DNA from: an uncultured Lachnospiraceae bacterium
GTDB taxonomy: Bacteria > Bacillota > Clostridia > Lachnospirales > Lachnospiraceae
NCBI GenBank assembly: GCA_910579425.1
Contig: CAJTVL010000026.1
Coordinates: forward strand, 1-56,173
Direction of reading: 5' to 3'
Length of the DNA: 56,173 bases
Below, piece by piece: positions 8,504-16,998 of the stretch. The notes under the pieces are model-generated. The model made no database searches. It worked only from the letters and a program-made list of their open reading frames with translations, and was not told the origin of the DNA. The translations under genes and the position numbers were made by a program. How positions within the stretch are numbered: the first letter of the stretch is position 1; each line of letters begins with the position of its first letter.

Positions 8504-8532
8504 ATTATATCCAATTCAAAGAAAAAATACAA
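8504..8532 (-). promoter_or_regulatory. Sigma-A promoter of the 6S RNA gene
   Basis: TTGTAT (8527-8532), a 17-base spacer, and a perfect TATAAT (8504-8509) on the minus strand. The predicted start is near 8497. Confidence 0.75.
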
Positions 8533-8533
8533 C

Positions 8534-8568
8534 TATAAAATGCGGGTAAATTATACCCGCATTTTATA
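8534..8568 (-). terminator. Intrinsic terminator after pckA
   Basis: A perfect 15-bp stem (TATAAAATGCGGGTA with its complement) around a 5-base loop, followed on the minus strand by a T-rich stretch. It lies about 80 bases past the pckA stop and directly abuts the 6S promoter. Confidence 0.8.
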
Positions 8569-8645
8569 ATCACGCTGCGTGCCTTTTGGGCACCTATATT
8601 CACAAGTCCGCGATGCGAAACTTACAAACGAACGCAGTTCGCTTT

Positions 8646-10349
8646 TTACAGAGCATCAACCAGCTTCTGAACGGCTGCAAGCGCCTCGTCAGGAAGTTTA
8701 TCATAACCTTCCTTCTTCTCGGCAAAGCCCTTAACCGCATCTACACGGTTCTGCATAGCGTTCTTAAGTGCGGCCTTGTATTCAGGATCGTTTAAGTCAG
8801 GCTTGAAGTCAGCCGTCTTGCCGTCCCAGTCATACATGATCTCTACGTCGTCAAAGTTGCCCCACTTCTCGAATTTGGCCTTTCCTTCCACGATAGTCTC
8901 AAGAATACCAAGAGTATCGGCGGGTTTCACCTTTGTGCCCATGAAATCACCGGTATTTACAATATAGCAGGCAACGTTCTTCTCTTCTACCAGCTTCTTG
9001 AACTTCTCATAGTCATTTACCAGAGGATAAGTTCTGAAAGGATTCGCATAAGGAACGATACGAAGAGCGTTCATATCCGTACCGGCTGCCACACGCTCAG
9101 CAGTGGAGGTCTTGGTTGCAAGAGTAGCGCCCATTACAGATGCCAGAGCAGCACCGTCCAGCTTCACTACAGGAGGGATGGTAGGATCCTTCATGATCCA
9201 GAAAATCGCGTTAACAGGAGCGTCAATCTTATCTACACGGTTCGGGCTCCAGAGTTTGGACTTGATGGCACGTCCGTTACCGTTTCTGATGTCCTCGGTT
9301 ACAAGCTGAATCTTGCCGTTCTCGTCAAGAGTTGCAGAGCAGTTCTGAGCGGCCAGCAGATATTCATTATCAGCACATCCTGTAGGATAATCTGCAGTCT
9401 TGTCAAAATAGGTAGGCTCAAGAGCTACGGAAGCACAGGTATCCGTGTTGATGATGAAAGCATCGTCATGAAGTACGGTGATGGGGTATTTCCCGCCGTG
9501 CTTTGCATGCGTCAAAGTAGACTTACCGGATCCTGACAGACCATAAACGGATGCTACGAACTTGTTTCCGTTGGGAAGGGTGTATTCCTTCTGTCCGCCG
9601 TGGCATGCCGCATAACCGTTTCTGTTGGCAAGAGCCCATGCCATGGTAAGAGTTCCCTTCTTGTGCTCGCCGAAGTATTTCATACCAAGGATAGCTGCAC
9701 AGTTCTGGTTGGTATCAAAATAGCAAAGGGTTAAAGGATCGCTCAGGCAGCTATAATCAACGTCGGGAGCTTCCTCGGGAGCCCACTGGGGATCGGAGAA
9801 GATATAAATATCAGGCTCCTTTCCGTCGCCAACGGGTTTGGATTTCTTATACATCTTAACGTACTCGTCAGACATATACTGGAAGTTGATCATCCAGTTG
9901 TAAAGGAGGTTCTCTTCCCCTTCAGGAATAAGCAGATGGGCTTTTGCCATAAATTCGGGATCAAGCCCTACGAAACACTCTGCATGATACAGAGTTTTCC
10001 AGCGGGTCTTGTAGATGGCATCCATAACCACCTTGTCAAGCTTTGTCTCGTCAACGCCCGGCTCGCCTTTGATCCGGCGGGCAGCGGCATAACGTCCTGT
10101 TACGGCGCCGTCATTAAACAGAAGCACCTTTGCGTCTTTCTCAAGACCGAAGGTATCGCCATCCTTAACAGGCATGTCTGTCACGATGGTTCCGGGTGAA
10201 TTCTTGGCTAACTCATAAGCTTCTTTTAAAGTGTTTACCTTCACTACGTTGTTTCCGTAAAAAGCGGCTTCGATAATGGAACGGGTTTTGGAAAAACCAA
10301 CCTTACCTTTGCCGATCTCGGAAATGGGATAATACGCTTTTGTTGACAT
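8646..10349 (-). CDS. pckA: Phosphoenolpyruvate carboxykinase (ATP)
   Basis: Interconverts oxaloacetate + ATP and PEP + CO2 + ADP. In anaerobes it often runs towards oxaloacetate. The ATP-type family is shown by the kinase loop GLSGSGKSTL (about residue 270), the metal/PEP residues around VLHDDAF, the arginine block RNGNGRAI and the nucleotide-binding region near NPFRTYPLVND. The 567 residues are slightly longer than the usual 530-540. The start is the ATG at 10349, preceded by AAGGAGG; the upstream open frame (to 10511) crosses the promoter and is not coding. It faces gltA across a shared control region, so both genes meet at oxaloacetate. Confidence 0.97.
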   Translation of the reverse strand: MSTKAYYPISEIGKGKVGFSKTRSIIEAAFYGNNVVKVNTLKEAYELAKNSPGTIVTDMPVKDGDTFGLEKDAKVLLFNDGAVTGRYAAARRIKGEPGVDETKLDKVVMDAIYKTRWKTLYHAECFVGLDPEFMAKAHLLIPEGEENLLYNWMINFQYMSDEYVKMYKKSKPVGDGKEPDIYIFSDPQWAPEEAPDVDYSCLSDPLTLCYFDTNQNCAAILGMKYFGEHKKGTLTMAWALANRNGYAACHGGQKEYTLPNGNKFVASVYGLSGSGKSTLTHAKHGGKYPITVLHDDAFIINTDTCASVALEPTYFDKTADYPTGCADNEYLLAAQNCSATLDENGKIQLVTEDIRNGNGRAIKSKLWSPNRVDKIDAPVNAIFWIMKDPTIPPVVKLDGAALASVMGATLATKTSTAERVAAGTDMNALRIVPYANPFRTYPLVNDYEKFKKLVEEKNVACYIVNTGDFMGTKVKPADTLGILETIVEGKAKFEKWGNFDDVEIMYDWDGKTADFKPDLNDPEYKAALKNAMQNRVDAVKGFAEKKEGYDKLPDEALAAVQKLVDAL

Positions 10350-10407
10350 ATTATTCGTCCTCCTTAAATTGTTGTATATTTTCCAGAAGCCGTCCTGCCA
10401 TACAAAA

Positions 10408-10430
10408 AACGCCGGTTTTTTGCACAAAGC
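10408..10430. other. T-run hairpin in the pckA leader
   Basis: Around this position the pckA leader contains CAAAAAAC and GTTTTTTG flanking a GC-rich 4-base loop, about 60-80 bases before the start codon. It could act as an attenuator, but no antiterminator was found. Coordinates are approximate. Confidence 0.25.
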
Positions 10431-10482
10431 ACGACAACTTCTTTTGTACGTGGAATGGGCATAGCATTGCCACATTGATAGT

Positions 10483-10511
10483 ATTATCTCAAACATGGTT
10501 TTAAAAGTCAA
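10483..10511 (-). promoter_or_regulatory. Sigma-A promoter of pckA
   Basis: TTGACT (10506-10511), a 17-base spacer and GATAAT (10483-10488) on the minus strand. This implies a leader of about 125 bases before the start codon at 10349. Confidence 0.65.
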
Positions 10512-10600
10512 TATTTACCGGATGCATTTTTTTAAAGTTTTCTATTTATTGGTAAATTGTTTCTTTTTTCTAAACAATTTGTAAACAGTTTGATTTTTGC

Positions 10601-10629
10601 TTGTTGAAAAGGGATTTTCATGCTAAAAT
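10601..10629 (+). promoter_or_regulatory. Promoter candidate of gltA
   Basis: TTGTTG (10601-10606), a 17-base spacer and TAAAAT (10624-10629). The leader would be about 140 bases and contain the inverted repeats listed next. Confidence 0.5.
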
Positions 10630-10680
10630 GGTTTTGTTAACTTTTTTCTGAAATGTTCTTTCATTTCTTGTATTTAACTG

Positions 10681-10747
10681 ACAATATCCGTATTGTTCTT
10701 GTTAACATTATACACATTGTCCCCGGTTAACAATTCATATATGAATT
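10681..10747. promoter_or_regulatory. Inverted repeats upstream of gltA, possible operators
   Basis: ACAATA and TATTGT with a 4-base spacer lie at 10681-10696, and a perfect 16-base palindrome AATTCATATATGAATT lies at 10732-10747, 30 bases before the start codon. GTTAAC occurs three times between 10630 and 10735. The regulator is unknown. The rest of the 428-base pckA-gltA gap holds only the two promoters. Confidence 0.4.
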
Positions 10748-10777
10748 CATAAATATTCAAGAGAAAGGAGTTATTGA

Positions 10778-12148
10778 ATGGATTATAATGTTTTTTCCGA
10801 AGTTACACCTGATATTATCCGCCTTGCAAAGATGAGCGAAAAGGCGGACATTATTGATTCCGAACTTTTTACCAAATATGATGTAAAAAGGGGCCTGCGG
10901 GACTTAAACGGCAAAGGAGTTTTGGCGGGCCTTACCAATGTATCGGATGTGCGCGCCAAGAAGATTGTGGACGGCGTAGAGGTTCCGGAGCATGGACGAT
11001 TGTTCTACCGGGGCTATGATGTGAAGGATCTGGTGAACGGATTTACGAGGGATAACCGCTTCGGTTTTGAGGAAATTACCTATCTTCTCCTGTTTGACCA
11101 GCTTCCGGATGCCCGGGAGCTTGCGAAATTCCGGGAGCTGCTTTCCGGCTACCGCTCCCTCCCCACAAGCTTTGTGCGGGACATTATTATGAAGGCCCCC
11201 AGCAGCGATATGATGAATACTCTGGCCCGCAGCGTGCTCACCCTCTATTCCTATGACGACCGGGCGGACGATGTTTCCCTGCCCAACGTTTTGAGACAGT
11301 GCCTGCAGCTCATCAGTATGTTTCCCCTTCTGTCCATTTACGGGTATCAGGCCTACTGCCATTACCATGACGGCAAGAGCCTTTTCATCCACCAGCCTAA
11401 GCCCGAGCTTTCCGCTGCGGAAAATATTCTGCGCATCCTGCGTCCGGATAAGTCCTACACTCCATTAGAGGCAAAGCTTCTGGATGTTGCGCTGGTATTA
11501 CATATGGAGCACGGCGGAGGAAATAACTCCACCTTTACCACCCATGTGGTGACCTCCTCTCTCACCGACACCTACTCCGTCATTGCGGCCGCCATCGGCT
11601 CTCTGAAGGGCCCACGTCACGGCGGCGCGAACATTAAGGTGGTTCAGATGTTCGAGGAAATGAAGCAGGAGGTTAAGGATTGGACCGATGAAGAGGAGGT
11701 GGCCTCTTACCTGAGAAAGCTTCTCCACAAGGAAGCCTTTGACCATGCAGGGCTGATCTACGGGGTAGGCCATGCAATTTATTCCAAATCCGATCCCCGT
11801 GCCGTCATTTTTAAGACCTTCGTGGAAAAGCTTTCGGTGGAAAAGGGCCTGGAAAAGGAATTTGCCCTCTATTCCCTGGTAGAGCGGCTTGCCCCTCAGG
11901 TGATCGCCGGCGAAAGGCAGATGTACAAGGGTGTCAGCATTAATGTGGACTTCTACTCCGGCTTTGTTTATCATATGCTGGGCCTTCCCATGGAGCTTTA
12001 CACCCCCATTTTTGCCATGGCGCGTATCTCCGGCTGGAGCGCCCACCGCATGGAAGAGCTGGCCAATAACGGGAAGATCATCCGCCCGGCTTACAAACCC
12101 ATCTGTCCTGACCGCGCCTATGTGGATATTGAAAACCGGCATCATTAG
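10778..12148 (+). CDS. gltA: Citrate synthase
   Basis: Condenses acetyl-CoA and oxaloacetate to citrate. The 456 residues include the two catalytic histidine regions, HMEHGGGNNSTFTTHV and GPRHGGAN, the GVGHAIYSKSDPRA block, and the late Asp in SINVDFYSGFVYHMLG. The N-terminal extension (about 60 residues) is longer than in the short citrate synthases and fits the form common in clostridia. AAAGGAG sits 7 bases before the ATG. It is monocistronic, ends at a strong terminator, and is divergent from pckA. The 2-methylcitrate synthase activity seen in relatives cannot be excluded. Confidence 0.95.
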   Translation: MDYNVFSEVTPDIIRLAKMSEKADIIDSELFTKYDVKRGLRDLNGKGVLAGLTNVSDVRAKKIVDGVEVPEHGRLFYRGYDVKDLVNGFTRDNRFGFEEITYLLLFDQLPDARELAKFRELLSGYRSLPTSFVRDIIMKAPSSDMMNTLARSVLTLYSYDDRADDVSLPNVLRQCLQLISMFPLLSIYGYQAYCHYHDGKSLFIHQPKPELSAAENILRILRPDKSYTPLEAKLLDVALVLHMEHGGGNNSTFTTHVVTSSLTDTYSVIAAAIGSLKGPRHGGANIKVVQMFEEMKQEVKDWTDEEEVASYLRKLLHKEAFDHAGLIYGVGHAIYSKSDPRAVIFKTFVEKLSVEKGLEKEFALYSLVERLAPQVIAGERQMYKGVSINVDFYSGFVYHMLGLPMELYTPIFAMARISGWSAHRMEELANNGKIIRPAYKPICPDRAYVDIENRHH

Positions 12149-12171
12149 ACCGGACAGAGAAGGATGCAGTA

Positions 12172-12206
12172 AAAACCGCTTTCCGGGAAAGAAAGCGGTT
12201 TTCTTA
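12172..12206 (+). terminator. Intrinsic terminator after gltA
   Basis: Arms AAAACCGCTTTC and GAAAGCGGTTTT form a perfect 12-bp stem around a 7-base loop, ending in TTTTCTT, 24 bases past the stop. Confidence 0.85.
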
Positions 12207-12273
12207 AGCATAAAAATGTCCGGTGAAGCACGGCATCCGCTGTCTGAAATACAGGGATAACCGAATCGGCAGG

Positions 12274-13761
12274 CTACAGCCCAAGGATTTCTCTCACGGT
12301 CTGCTTCATCTCATTCTTTTCGCATACCCGGGTATGTAAGATCGGAGCCGTACGGATCTCCTCCACAGCCATTGGGAGCCTTACGCCTGAGCGCTGCGAA
12401 AGCATATCCGCCAGCGCGAAATCTTCCTCCCGGTGATCCTTTGAGTCAATGGCATTCATAACGCTTCTGGTAAACTTGTAAGGGCTTGCCGTTGAAACAA
12501 TTACGGTCTTGGTTCCGTCCTTTGTTTCCTTCCGGTATTTCTCATAGACGCAGCGGGCCACGCCGGTATGGGGGTCAATCACGTATCCCGTCCTGTCGAA
12601 TAAGCTGCGGATGCTCTGTGCGGTTTCTTCCTCGCCGGCATAATTTCCATAAAAATCTGTGAGCTTTTCTCTCATAGAATCTGTGATGGTATAGGAACCG
12701 TTTCCGGACAGCAGATCCATCAGCTCCTTATTTTTGCCGGAATCGTTTCCTGCAATCAGATAGATCAGCCTTTCCAGGTTGCTTGAGATTAAAATATCCA
12801 TGGACGGGGAAGAGGTAAGCACAAATTCCCTGTTTTTGTCATAGGTCCCGGAACGGAAGAAATCATAGAGCACCTTATTTTCGTTGGAGGCACAGATCAG
12901 CCTGTGAATGGGAAGACCCATCTGTTTCGCGTAAAAAGCGGCAAGAATATTGCCGAAGTTCCCGGTGGGAACCACCACGTTAATCTTTTCTCCGCTCTCG
13001 ATCTGCTTCTTTTTCAGCAGCTGTGCATAGGCATACACATAATAAACGATCTGTGGGACAAGACGGCCGATATTGATGGAGTTTGCCGAGGAAAACCGGA
13101 ATCCCTTTTCCTGCATCTCTTTTTCAAGGCCTTTGTCCCCGAAAAGATTTTTAACTCCTGTCTGGGCGTCGTCAAAATTGCCGTGGATTCCTACCACATA
13201 TGTATTCTTTCCCTTTTGCGTCACCATCTGCTTTTCCTGGATGGGGCTTACGCCGTTTTTGGGATAAAAAACAATGATACGCGTGCCATCTGCATCTGCG
13301 AAACCGGAAAGGGCCGCCTTGCCGGTATCCCCTGAGGTTGCGGTGAGTATCACAATTTCATTGGTCACATGATTTTTCCTGGCCGCAGTGGTGAGCAGAT
13401 GCGGCAGAATAGACAGGGCCATGTCCTTAAAGGCTATGGTTGCCCCATGGAAAAGCTCCAGATAGTAAGCGTCATCTGCCTGCCTCAGCGGCGCAATTTC
13501 CTTCGTGTCAAATTTATCGTCATAGGCCTTAAAAATACAGGCTTTCAGTTCTTCCTCCGTAAAGTCTGTAAGATAGAGCTTCATCACCTCGTAGGCCGTC
13601 TGGGCATAAGTCATCTCCTTCAGTTCCTCAAAGGATTGATCCAAAGCCGGAATCCGCTCCGGCACAAAAAGCCCTCCCTCCTCAGAGAGCCCTTTTAAGA
13701 TCGCCTGGGATGCCGTCACTTTCTGATCCTTACTTCTTGTACTGTTATATAAAATTTCCAT
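12274..13761 (-). CDS. thrC: Threonine synthase
   Basis: PLP enzyme converting O-phosphohomoserine to threonine. The 495 residues begin with the family start YNSTRSKDQKVTASQAILKG. The PLP lysine lies in FHGATIAFKDMAL (about residue 110), and the phosphate loop TATSGDTGKAAL and VPTGNFGNILAA follow. The length fits the long fungal/clostridial form. AAAGGAG precedes the ATG at 13761, and a consensus promoter lies about 75 bases upstream. The leader is too short for a T-box, so regulation by threonine is not evident. Confidence 0.95.
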   Translation of the reverse strand: MEILYNSTRSKDQKVTASQAILKGLSEEGGLFVPERIPALDQSFEELKEMTYAQTAYEVMKLYLTDFTEEELKACIFKAYDDKFDTKEIAPLRQADDAYYLELFHGATIAFKDMALSILPHLLTTAARKNHVTNEIVILTATSGDTGKAALSGFADADGTRIIVFYPKNGVSPIQEKQMVTQKGKNTYVVGIHGNFDDAQTGVKNLFGDKGLEKEMQEKGFRFSSANSINIGRLVPQIVYYVYAYAQLLKKKQIESGEKINVVVPTGNFGNILAAFYAKQMGLPIHRLICASNENKVLYDFFRSGTYDKNREFVLTSSPSMDILISSNLERLIYLIAGNDSGKNKELMDLLSGNGSYTITDSMREKLTDFYGNYAGEEETAQSIRSLFDRTGYVIDPHTGVARCVYEKYRKETKDGTKTVIVSTASPYKFTRSVMNAIDSKDHREEDFALADMLSQRSGVRLPMAVEEIRTAPILHTRVCEKNEMKQTVREILGL

Positions 13762-13836
13762 TCTACAGCCCTGCTCCTTTCAAAGCCCGGAAGCGCTGCC
13801 ATCGGCGCAAATTTCCGGTTCCCAAATTTTCAACCC

Positions 13837-13865
13837 ATTTTATCATAAAATATACAGCTTTACAA
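13837..13865 (-). promoter_or_regulatory. Sigma-A promoter of thrC
   Basis: TTGTAA (13860-13865), a 17-base spacer and TAAAAT (13837-13842) on the minus strand. The start would be near 13830. Confidence 0.6.
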
Positions 13866-13874
13866 TGAAAAGAG

Positions 13875-14501
13875 TCAGGGGTTTTTAAAGAATTCATGTC
13901 CGCCGTGTTCAAACAATCTGGTAAGGGATGTGTCAAACCATCTGAGTTTTTCCGGATCCGCACTTTTTCTGGAGACAAAATAAAGGGCTCCCTGGGTGTA
14001 ATCCTCTCCTTTGAGAACCTTTTCCACCGCTTCAATGGTTTCCTGGCTGGCCTTTGTTTTCTGGTAAGTCCCGATTGCAACAGGCGAAAACTGATATACT
14101 CCGCCTTTTTGCTGTAATACCACCTCCGTAACCGAATTGGGGAACCTGCGGCTGTTCACTCTGTTGATCACCACCCCGGCTACCAGCATTTTTCCCATTT
14201 CATCTTCGTTGCCGGCCTCGGCCTGTACGATTTTCAGCAAGGCTTCATAATCTTCCACGGACAAATCGTACTTGTACTCTTTTTCCATAACAGAATAATC
14301 TACGATCCTCTGCCCGGATGCCGCCCGCTTGGGGATGCCGAAAAACCTGTCCACCTTAGGAAACAGGGAACTCTCCTCCAGAGTTGTCTTAAAGGCAGGA
14401 GCTGCTGAAACTCTGTTTATTTGAACTTCTTTTACACAAAACCATCCTGAGAGAAATATCATATTACATAAAAACATCTGCATTATAAATTTTTTATACA
14501 T
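13875..14501 (-). CDS. SleB-type cell wall hydrolase
   Basis: A 208-residue exported protein with an N-terminal hydrophobic segment (about residues 8-24). It carries the Hydrolase_2/SleB catalytic domain: IVQAEAGNEDEMGKMLVAGV with the catalytic Glu, NRV, then FPNSVTEVVLQ and YQFSPV. In Bacillus SleB is a spore cortex lytic transglycosylase. This copy lacks the N-terminal peptidoglycan-binding domain of SleB, so it may act on vegetative wall or cortex. No sporulation promoter was recognised upstream. The downstream neighbour thrC is unrelated and has its own promoter. Confidence 0.88.
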   Translation of the reverse strand: MYKKFIMQMFLCNMIFLSGWFCVKEVQINRVSAAPAFKTTLEESSLFPKVDRFFGIPKRAASGQRIVDYSVMEKEYKYDLSVEDYEALLKIVQAEAGNEDEMGKMLVAGVVINRVNSRRFPNSVTEVVLQQKGGVYQFSPVAIGTYQKTKASQETIEAVEKVLKGEDYTQGALYFVSRKSADPEKLRWFDTSLTRLFEHGGHEFFKNP

Positions 14502-14658
14502 GCTTAATACACGTCCTTTCTTTACTCAAAAGTGGAACAATTTTGTAATAGTTCTTTAATATTTTATACAGTTACTGCCAAAAATATTTCTAAAATTTAC
14601 AATTTGGGGGAATTTCTTTCAAATTTAACAGCAAACGCCATGGATTTTAAAAAAGAAA

Positions 14659-14682
14659 AACCGCAGGTTATTACCTGCGGTT
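14659..14682 (-). terminator. Terminator built over the stop codon of the GH25 gene
   Basis: Minus-strand arms AACCGCAGG and CCTGCGGTT enclose a loop TAATAA whose first three bases are the gene's stop codon. TTTTTCTTTTTT follows. Confidence 0.8.
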
Positions 14683-15801
14683 GTAATCTACAAAGCTGAT
14701 GATATAAGCGGTTTCGTTTTCCACGCCCGCAATCTTCTGACGACCGGAGTATTTCCACATTTTGAATTGATAGGGGTAATCCGGTATGGGGGACTGATCG
14801 TTCAACAAAACATCGTATTGGGTGAGAAGCTTTTCAGGTTCAATTTCTCCTAAAAGCCAGTTCTTATTCCCGTAAATGAGGGTATCATATCCCTCTTTTT
14901 CCAGCGCGGATAAAAACGCCTCCGCCGCCTCTGTTTTTTCTTTTGCACCGAGAATTTCAATCCGGGACGTATCATTGACAATATATTCCATGTCATAGAC
15001 CACCGGATAACTGATTTTGTAGGGAAGAAGGTTATCTGCCACAAACTTTGCTTCCTCCCGGGCCTCTTCCTGCGTTACTGCCTGGGAGAAAAAGGAGACG
15101 CCCACATCCAGGCCTGCGCTCTGGGCATTGGTTATATTTGCGGTAAAATTATCATCCAGGGTGAGCAGGCCGGTTTCGTACCCTCTGCTCCCCAGACGCA
15201 GCAGGACAAATTCAACGCCGCCATTTTTTAATTTTTCAAAATCCACCTCTCCGCTGTCCTTGGAAAGCTCGACTCCCAGGCGGGAACTTTTTTCCCCGTC
15301 CTGATAATATTCCATTTTTCCCGCAGTAATCTTTATCTTGGTAAAATCATAGGTATAGAGCGGGATTTTTTTGGAAATTTCCTTCCACTCCTGGGTACCG
15401 TCCTTTAAGGTCACCTGGACATGCTCCCCGTCAGCGGCCAGTTCCTCGTCGGTGGGCTCATGGGAGGGCGTGGGGCTCGGGCTTGCGGTGGGAGCGGCAG
15501 TCACAGAGGGAATATCATCCTCATACATATTCCAAAAATCCAAATCCTCCGAGCGGAGCCGGTGCTCTCTGTAAAGAGCCTCAATATCCTCCTGCCCTTC
15601 GGCAAATTCCAGCTCGGCTTCGGCGGAGGGGGTCGGCGACGCCTGTACAATCCGGTCCCCCGGCTGTCTGCGTCCTCTTCGTCCGGTATTGCTTATAAAA
15701 ACAACGGCAAGGATCACCAGGATCAGGATCGATACCACCACGATGGTATAAGTGACCGGTGATCTCGAGCCTCTCTCTTCGTATTCGTCAGGTAAACGCA
15801 T
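14671..15801 (-). CDS. Membrane-anchored GH25 muramidase
   Basis: A 376-residue protein with an N-terminal transmembrane segment (about residues 17-36), a low-complexity linker rich in Pro, Ser, Thr and Glu (about 50-125), and a C-terminal GH25 lysozyme domain that would cut MurNAc-GlcNAc bonds. The catalytic D-x-E motif is intact in YPVVYDMEY. The first conserved Asp of the family (GIDVS) is Glu here (GVELSKDSG), which is unusual. The closing pattern MWKYSG..AGV also fits GH25. The upstream gap shared with apbE contains tandem 17-bp repeats. Confidence 0.88.
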   Translation of the reverse strand: MRLPDEYEERGSRSPVTYTIVVVSILILVILAVVFISNTGRRGRRQPGDRIVQASPTPSAEAELEFAEGQEDIEALYREHRLRSEDLDFWNMYEDDIPSVTAAPTASPSPTPSHEPTDEELAADGEHVQVTLKDGTQEWKEISKKIPLYTYDFTKIKITAGKMEYYQDGEKSSRLGVELSKDSGEVDFEKLKNGGVEFVLLRLGSRGYETGLLTLDDNFTANITNAQSAGLDVGVSFFSQAVTQEEAREEAKFVADNLLPYKISYPVVYDMEYIVNDTSRIEILGAKEKTEAAEAFLSALEKEGYDTLIYGNKNWLLGEIEPEKLLTQYDVLLNDQSPIPDYPYQFKMWKYSGRQKIAGVENETAYIISFVDYNRR

Positions 15802-15857
15802 GAAGTTCCTCTCTTTCTCTTTTCATTTTATCCTCAAAACTATATAATAGCTTACAG

Positions 15858-15956
15858 CAAACGTGTCCTGCGGGCAAATATATTCCGCAAACGGACGTGT
15901 TTCGAAAACGGAGATGTTCCGCGAGCGGAGATGTTCCGTGAGCGGAGATGTTCCGC
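15858..15956 (+). repeat. Tandem 17-bp repeats between GH25 and apbE genes
   Basis: Two near-identical 17-base units, CGGAGATGTTCCGCGAG (15909-15925) and CGGAGATGTTCCGTGAG (15926-15942), are followed by a partial unit (15943-15956). They are preceded by a diverged unit at 15892-15908 and two more degenerate ones (15858-15891). Each good unit holds the inverted repeat CGGA/TCCG. The array sits upstream of apbE in a divergent gap, so it may bind a regulator. Confidence 0.8.
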
Positions 15957-16006
15957 TTATTATACACGAAACCGCTTCTATTTACAACCTGAATCATGGA
16001 GGTGCT

Positions 16007-16993
16007 ATGAACCGCTCTTTTTCAAAAATCAGTTTATTGTATCTTTTCACAGCTATGCTTCTCTTTACCGGATGCAGCCGCATAGGCATTTATCCTTCCT
16101 CTTCTGAAGCCACGGGCTTCTATTTTGATACGGTGATCTCCGTCAGAATTTATGGGGAAGATTCGCAAAAGCTTCTGGACGGATGTATGGAACTTGCCCG
16201 GCATTATGAACAATTGCTCAGCGCAACCCGGGAGGGGAGCGATATCTGGAACATCAATCACAGTGGCGGCTCCTGGGTAAATGTAGACCAGGATACCTTA
16301 TCCGTGCTGGAGCTTGCCCTTGACTTTGCGCAGTTCTCCGAAGGGGCAGTGGATCCCACCATAGGCGGCCTGTCCCGGCTCTGGAATTTCGGCTCGGAAA
16401 ATCAGGGGATTATCCCCGAAAAAGCGCAGATCGAGAGGGAGCTTGCCCATGTGGATTATCATGCCGTTGCGTTCCGGGAAGGGCAGGTAATGTTGAAAGA
16501 CCCCCAGGCCAGGCTTGATCTTGGATTTATCGCCAAAGGCTTTATCGGGGATAAAATGAAGGAATATCTCCTCTCTCAGGGGGTGGACAGTGCTCTGATT
16601 AATCTTGGCGGAAATGTGGTGGCTTTGGGAGGCAGGCCGGACGGCTCCGGCTTTCGGGTGGGAATCCGGGATCCCTTTGACAGAGACGGCTCTGCTCTTA
16701 CCGCATTGGAGATTTCAGATAAAAGCGTGGTATCCTCCGGGAACTACGAGCGTTTTTTTGAAAAAGAGGGCGAATTGTATCATCATATCCTCTCCCCCCA
16801 AAGCGGTTATCCCGTCAAAAGCGGCCTTGCTCAGGTGACAATCATCTCTCCCGACTCTGCCAGGGCGGACGCCCTCTCCACCCTTTGTTTCGTCCAGGGC
16901 TATGAAAAAGCCGCCTCCCTGCTGGAAAACTACCCTGACCTTCAGGCAATTTTCGTCACGGAAGACGGCGAAATCATTTATGAGAATTTTTAG
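16007..16993 (+). CDS. apbE: FAD:protein FMN transferase (ApbE), lipoprotein
   Basis: ApbE attaches FMN through a phosphoester bond to Thr/Ser of target proteins, chiefly RnfG/NqrC and RnfD/NqrB. The 328-residue protein begins with a lipoprotein signal ending in LLFTGC, so it is anchored outside the membrane. Family blocks follow: FYFDTVISVRIYG, SGGSWVNVD, the flavin/metal region DLGFIAKGFIGDKM and LINLGGNVVALGGRPDG, then SVVSSGNYER and HHILSPQSGYPV. ATGGAGGTG before the ATG at 16007 fixes the start. It converges on the aldo/keto reductase and lies 1 kb from the Rnf operon, whose RnfG and RnfD subunits are its likely substrates. Confidence 0.93.
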   Translation: MNRSFSKISLLYLFTAMLLFTGCSRIGIYPSSSEATGFYFDTVISVRIYGEDSQKLLDGCMELARHYEQLLSATREGSDIWNINHSGGSWVNVDQDTLSVLELALDFAQFSEGAVDPTIGGLSRLWNFGSENQGIIPEKAQIERELAHVDYHAVAFREGQVMLKDPQARLDLGFIAKGFIGDKMKEYLLSQGVDSALINLGGNVVALGGRPDGSGFRVGIRDPFDRDGSALTALEISDKSVVSSGNYERFFEKEGELYHHILSPQSGYPVKSGLAQVTIISPDSARADALSTLCFVQGYEKAASLLENYPDLQAIFVTEDGEIIYENF

Positions 16994-16998
16994 CTGCC

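Noticed and set aside
11498..12211. A 237-codon minus-strand frame opposite gltA
   Set aside because: Antisense shadow of gltA; the gltA frame has all catalytic blocks.
13762..13874. T-box or threonine leader before thrC
   Set aside because: The leader is only about 70 bases and shows no T-box sequence or terminator/antiterminator pair.
15858..15956. CRISPR array
   Set aside because: Units are directly tandem with no unique spacers and no cas genes are near.
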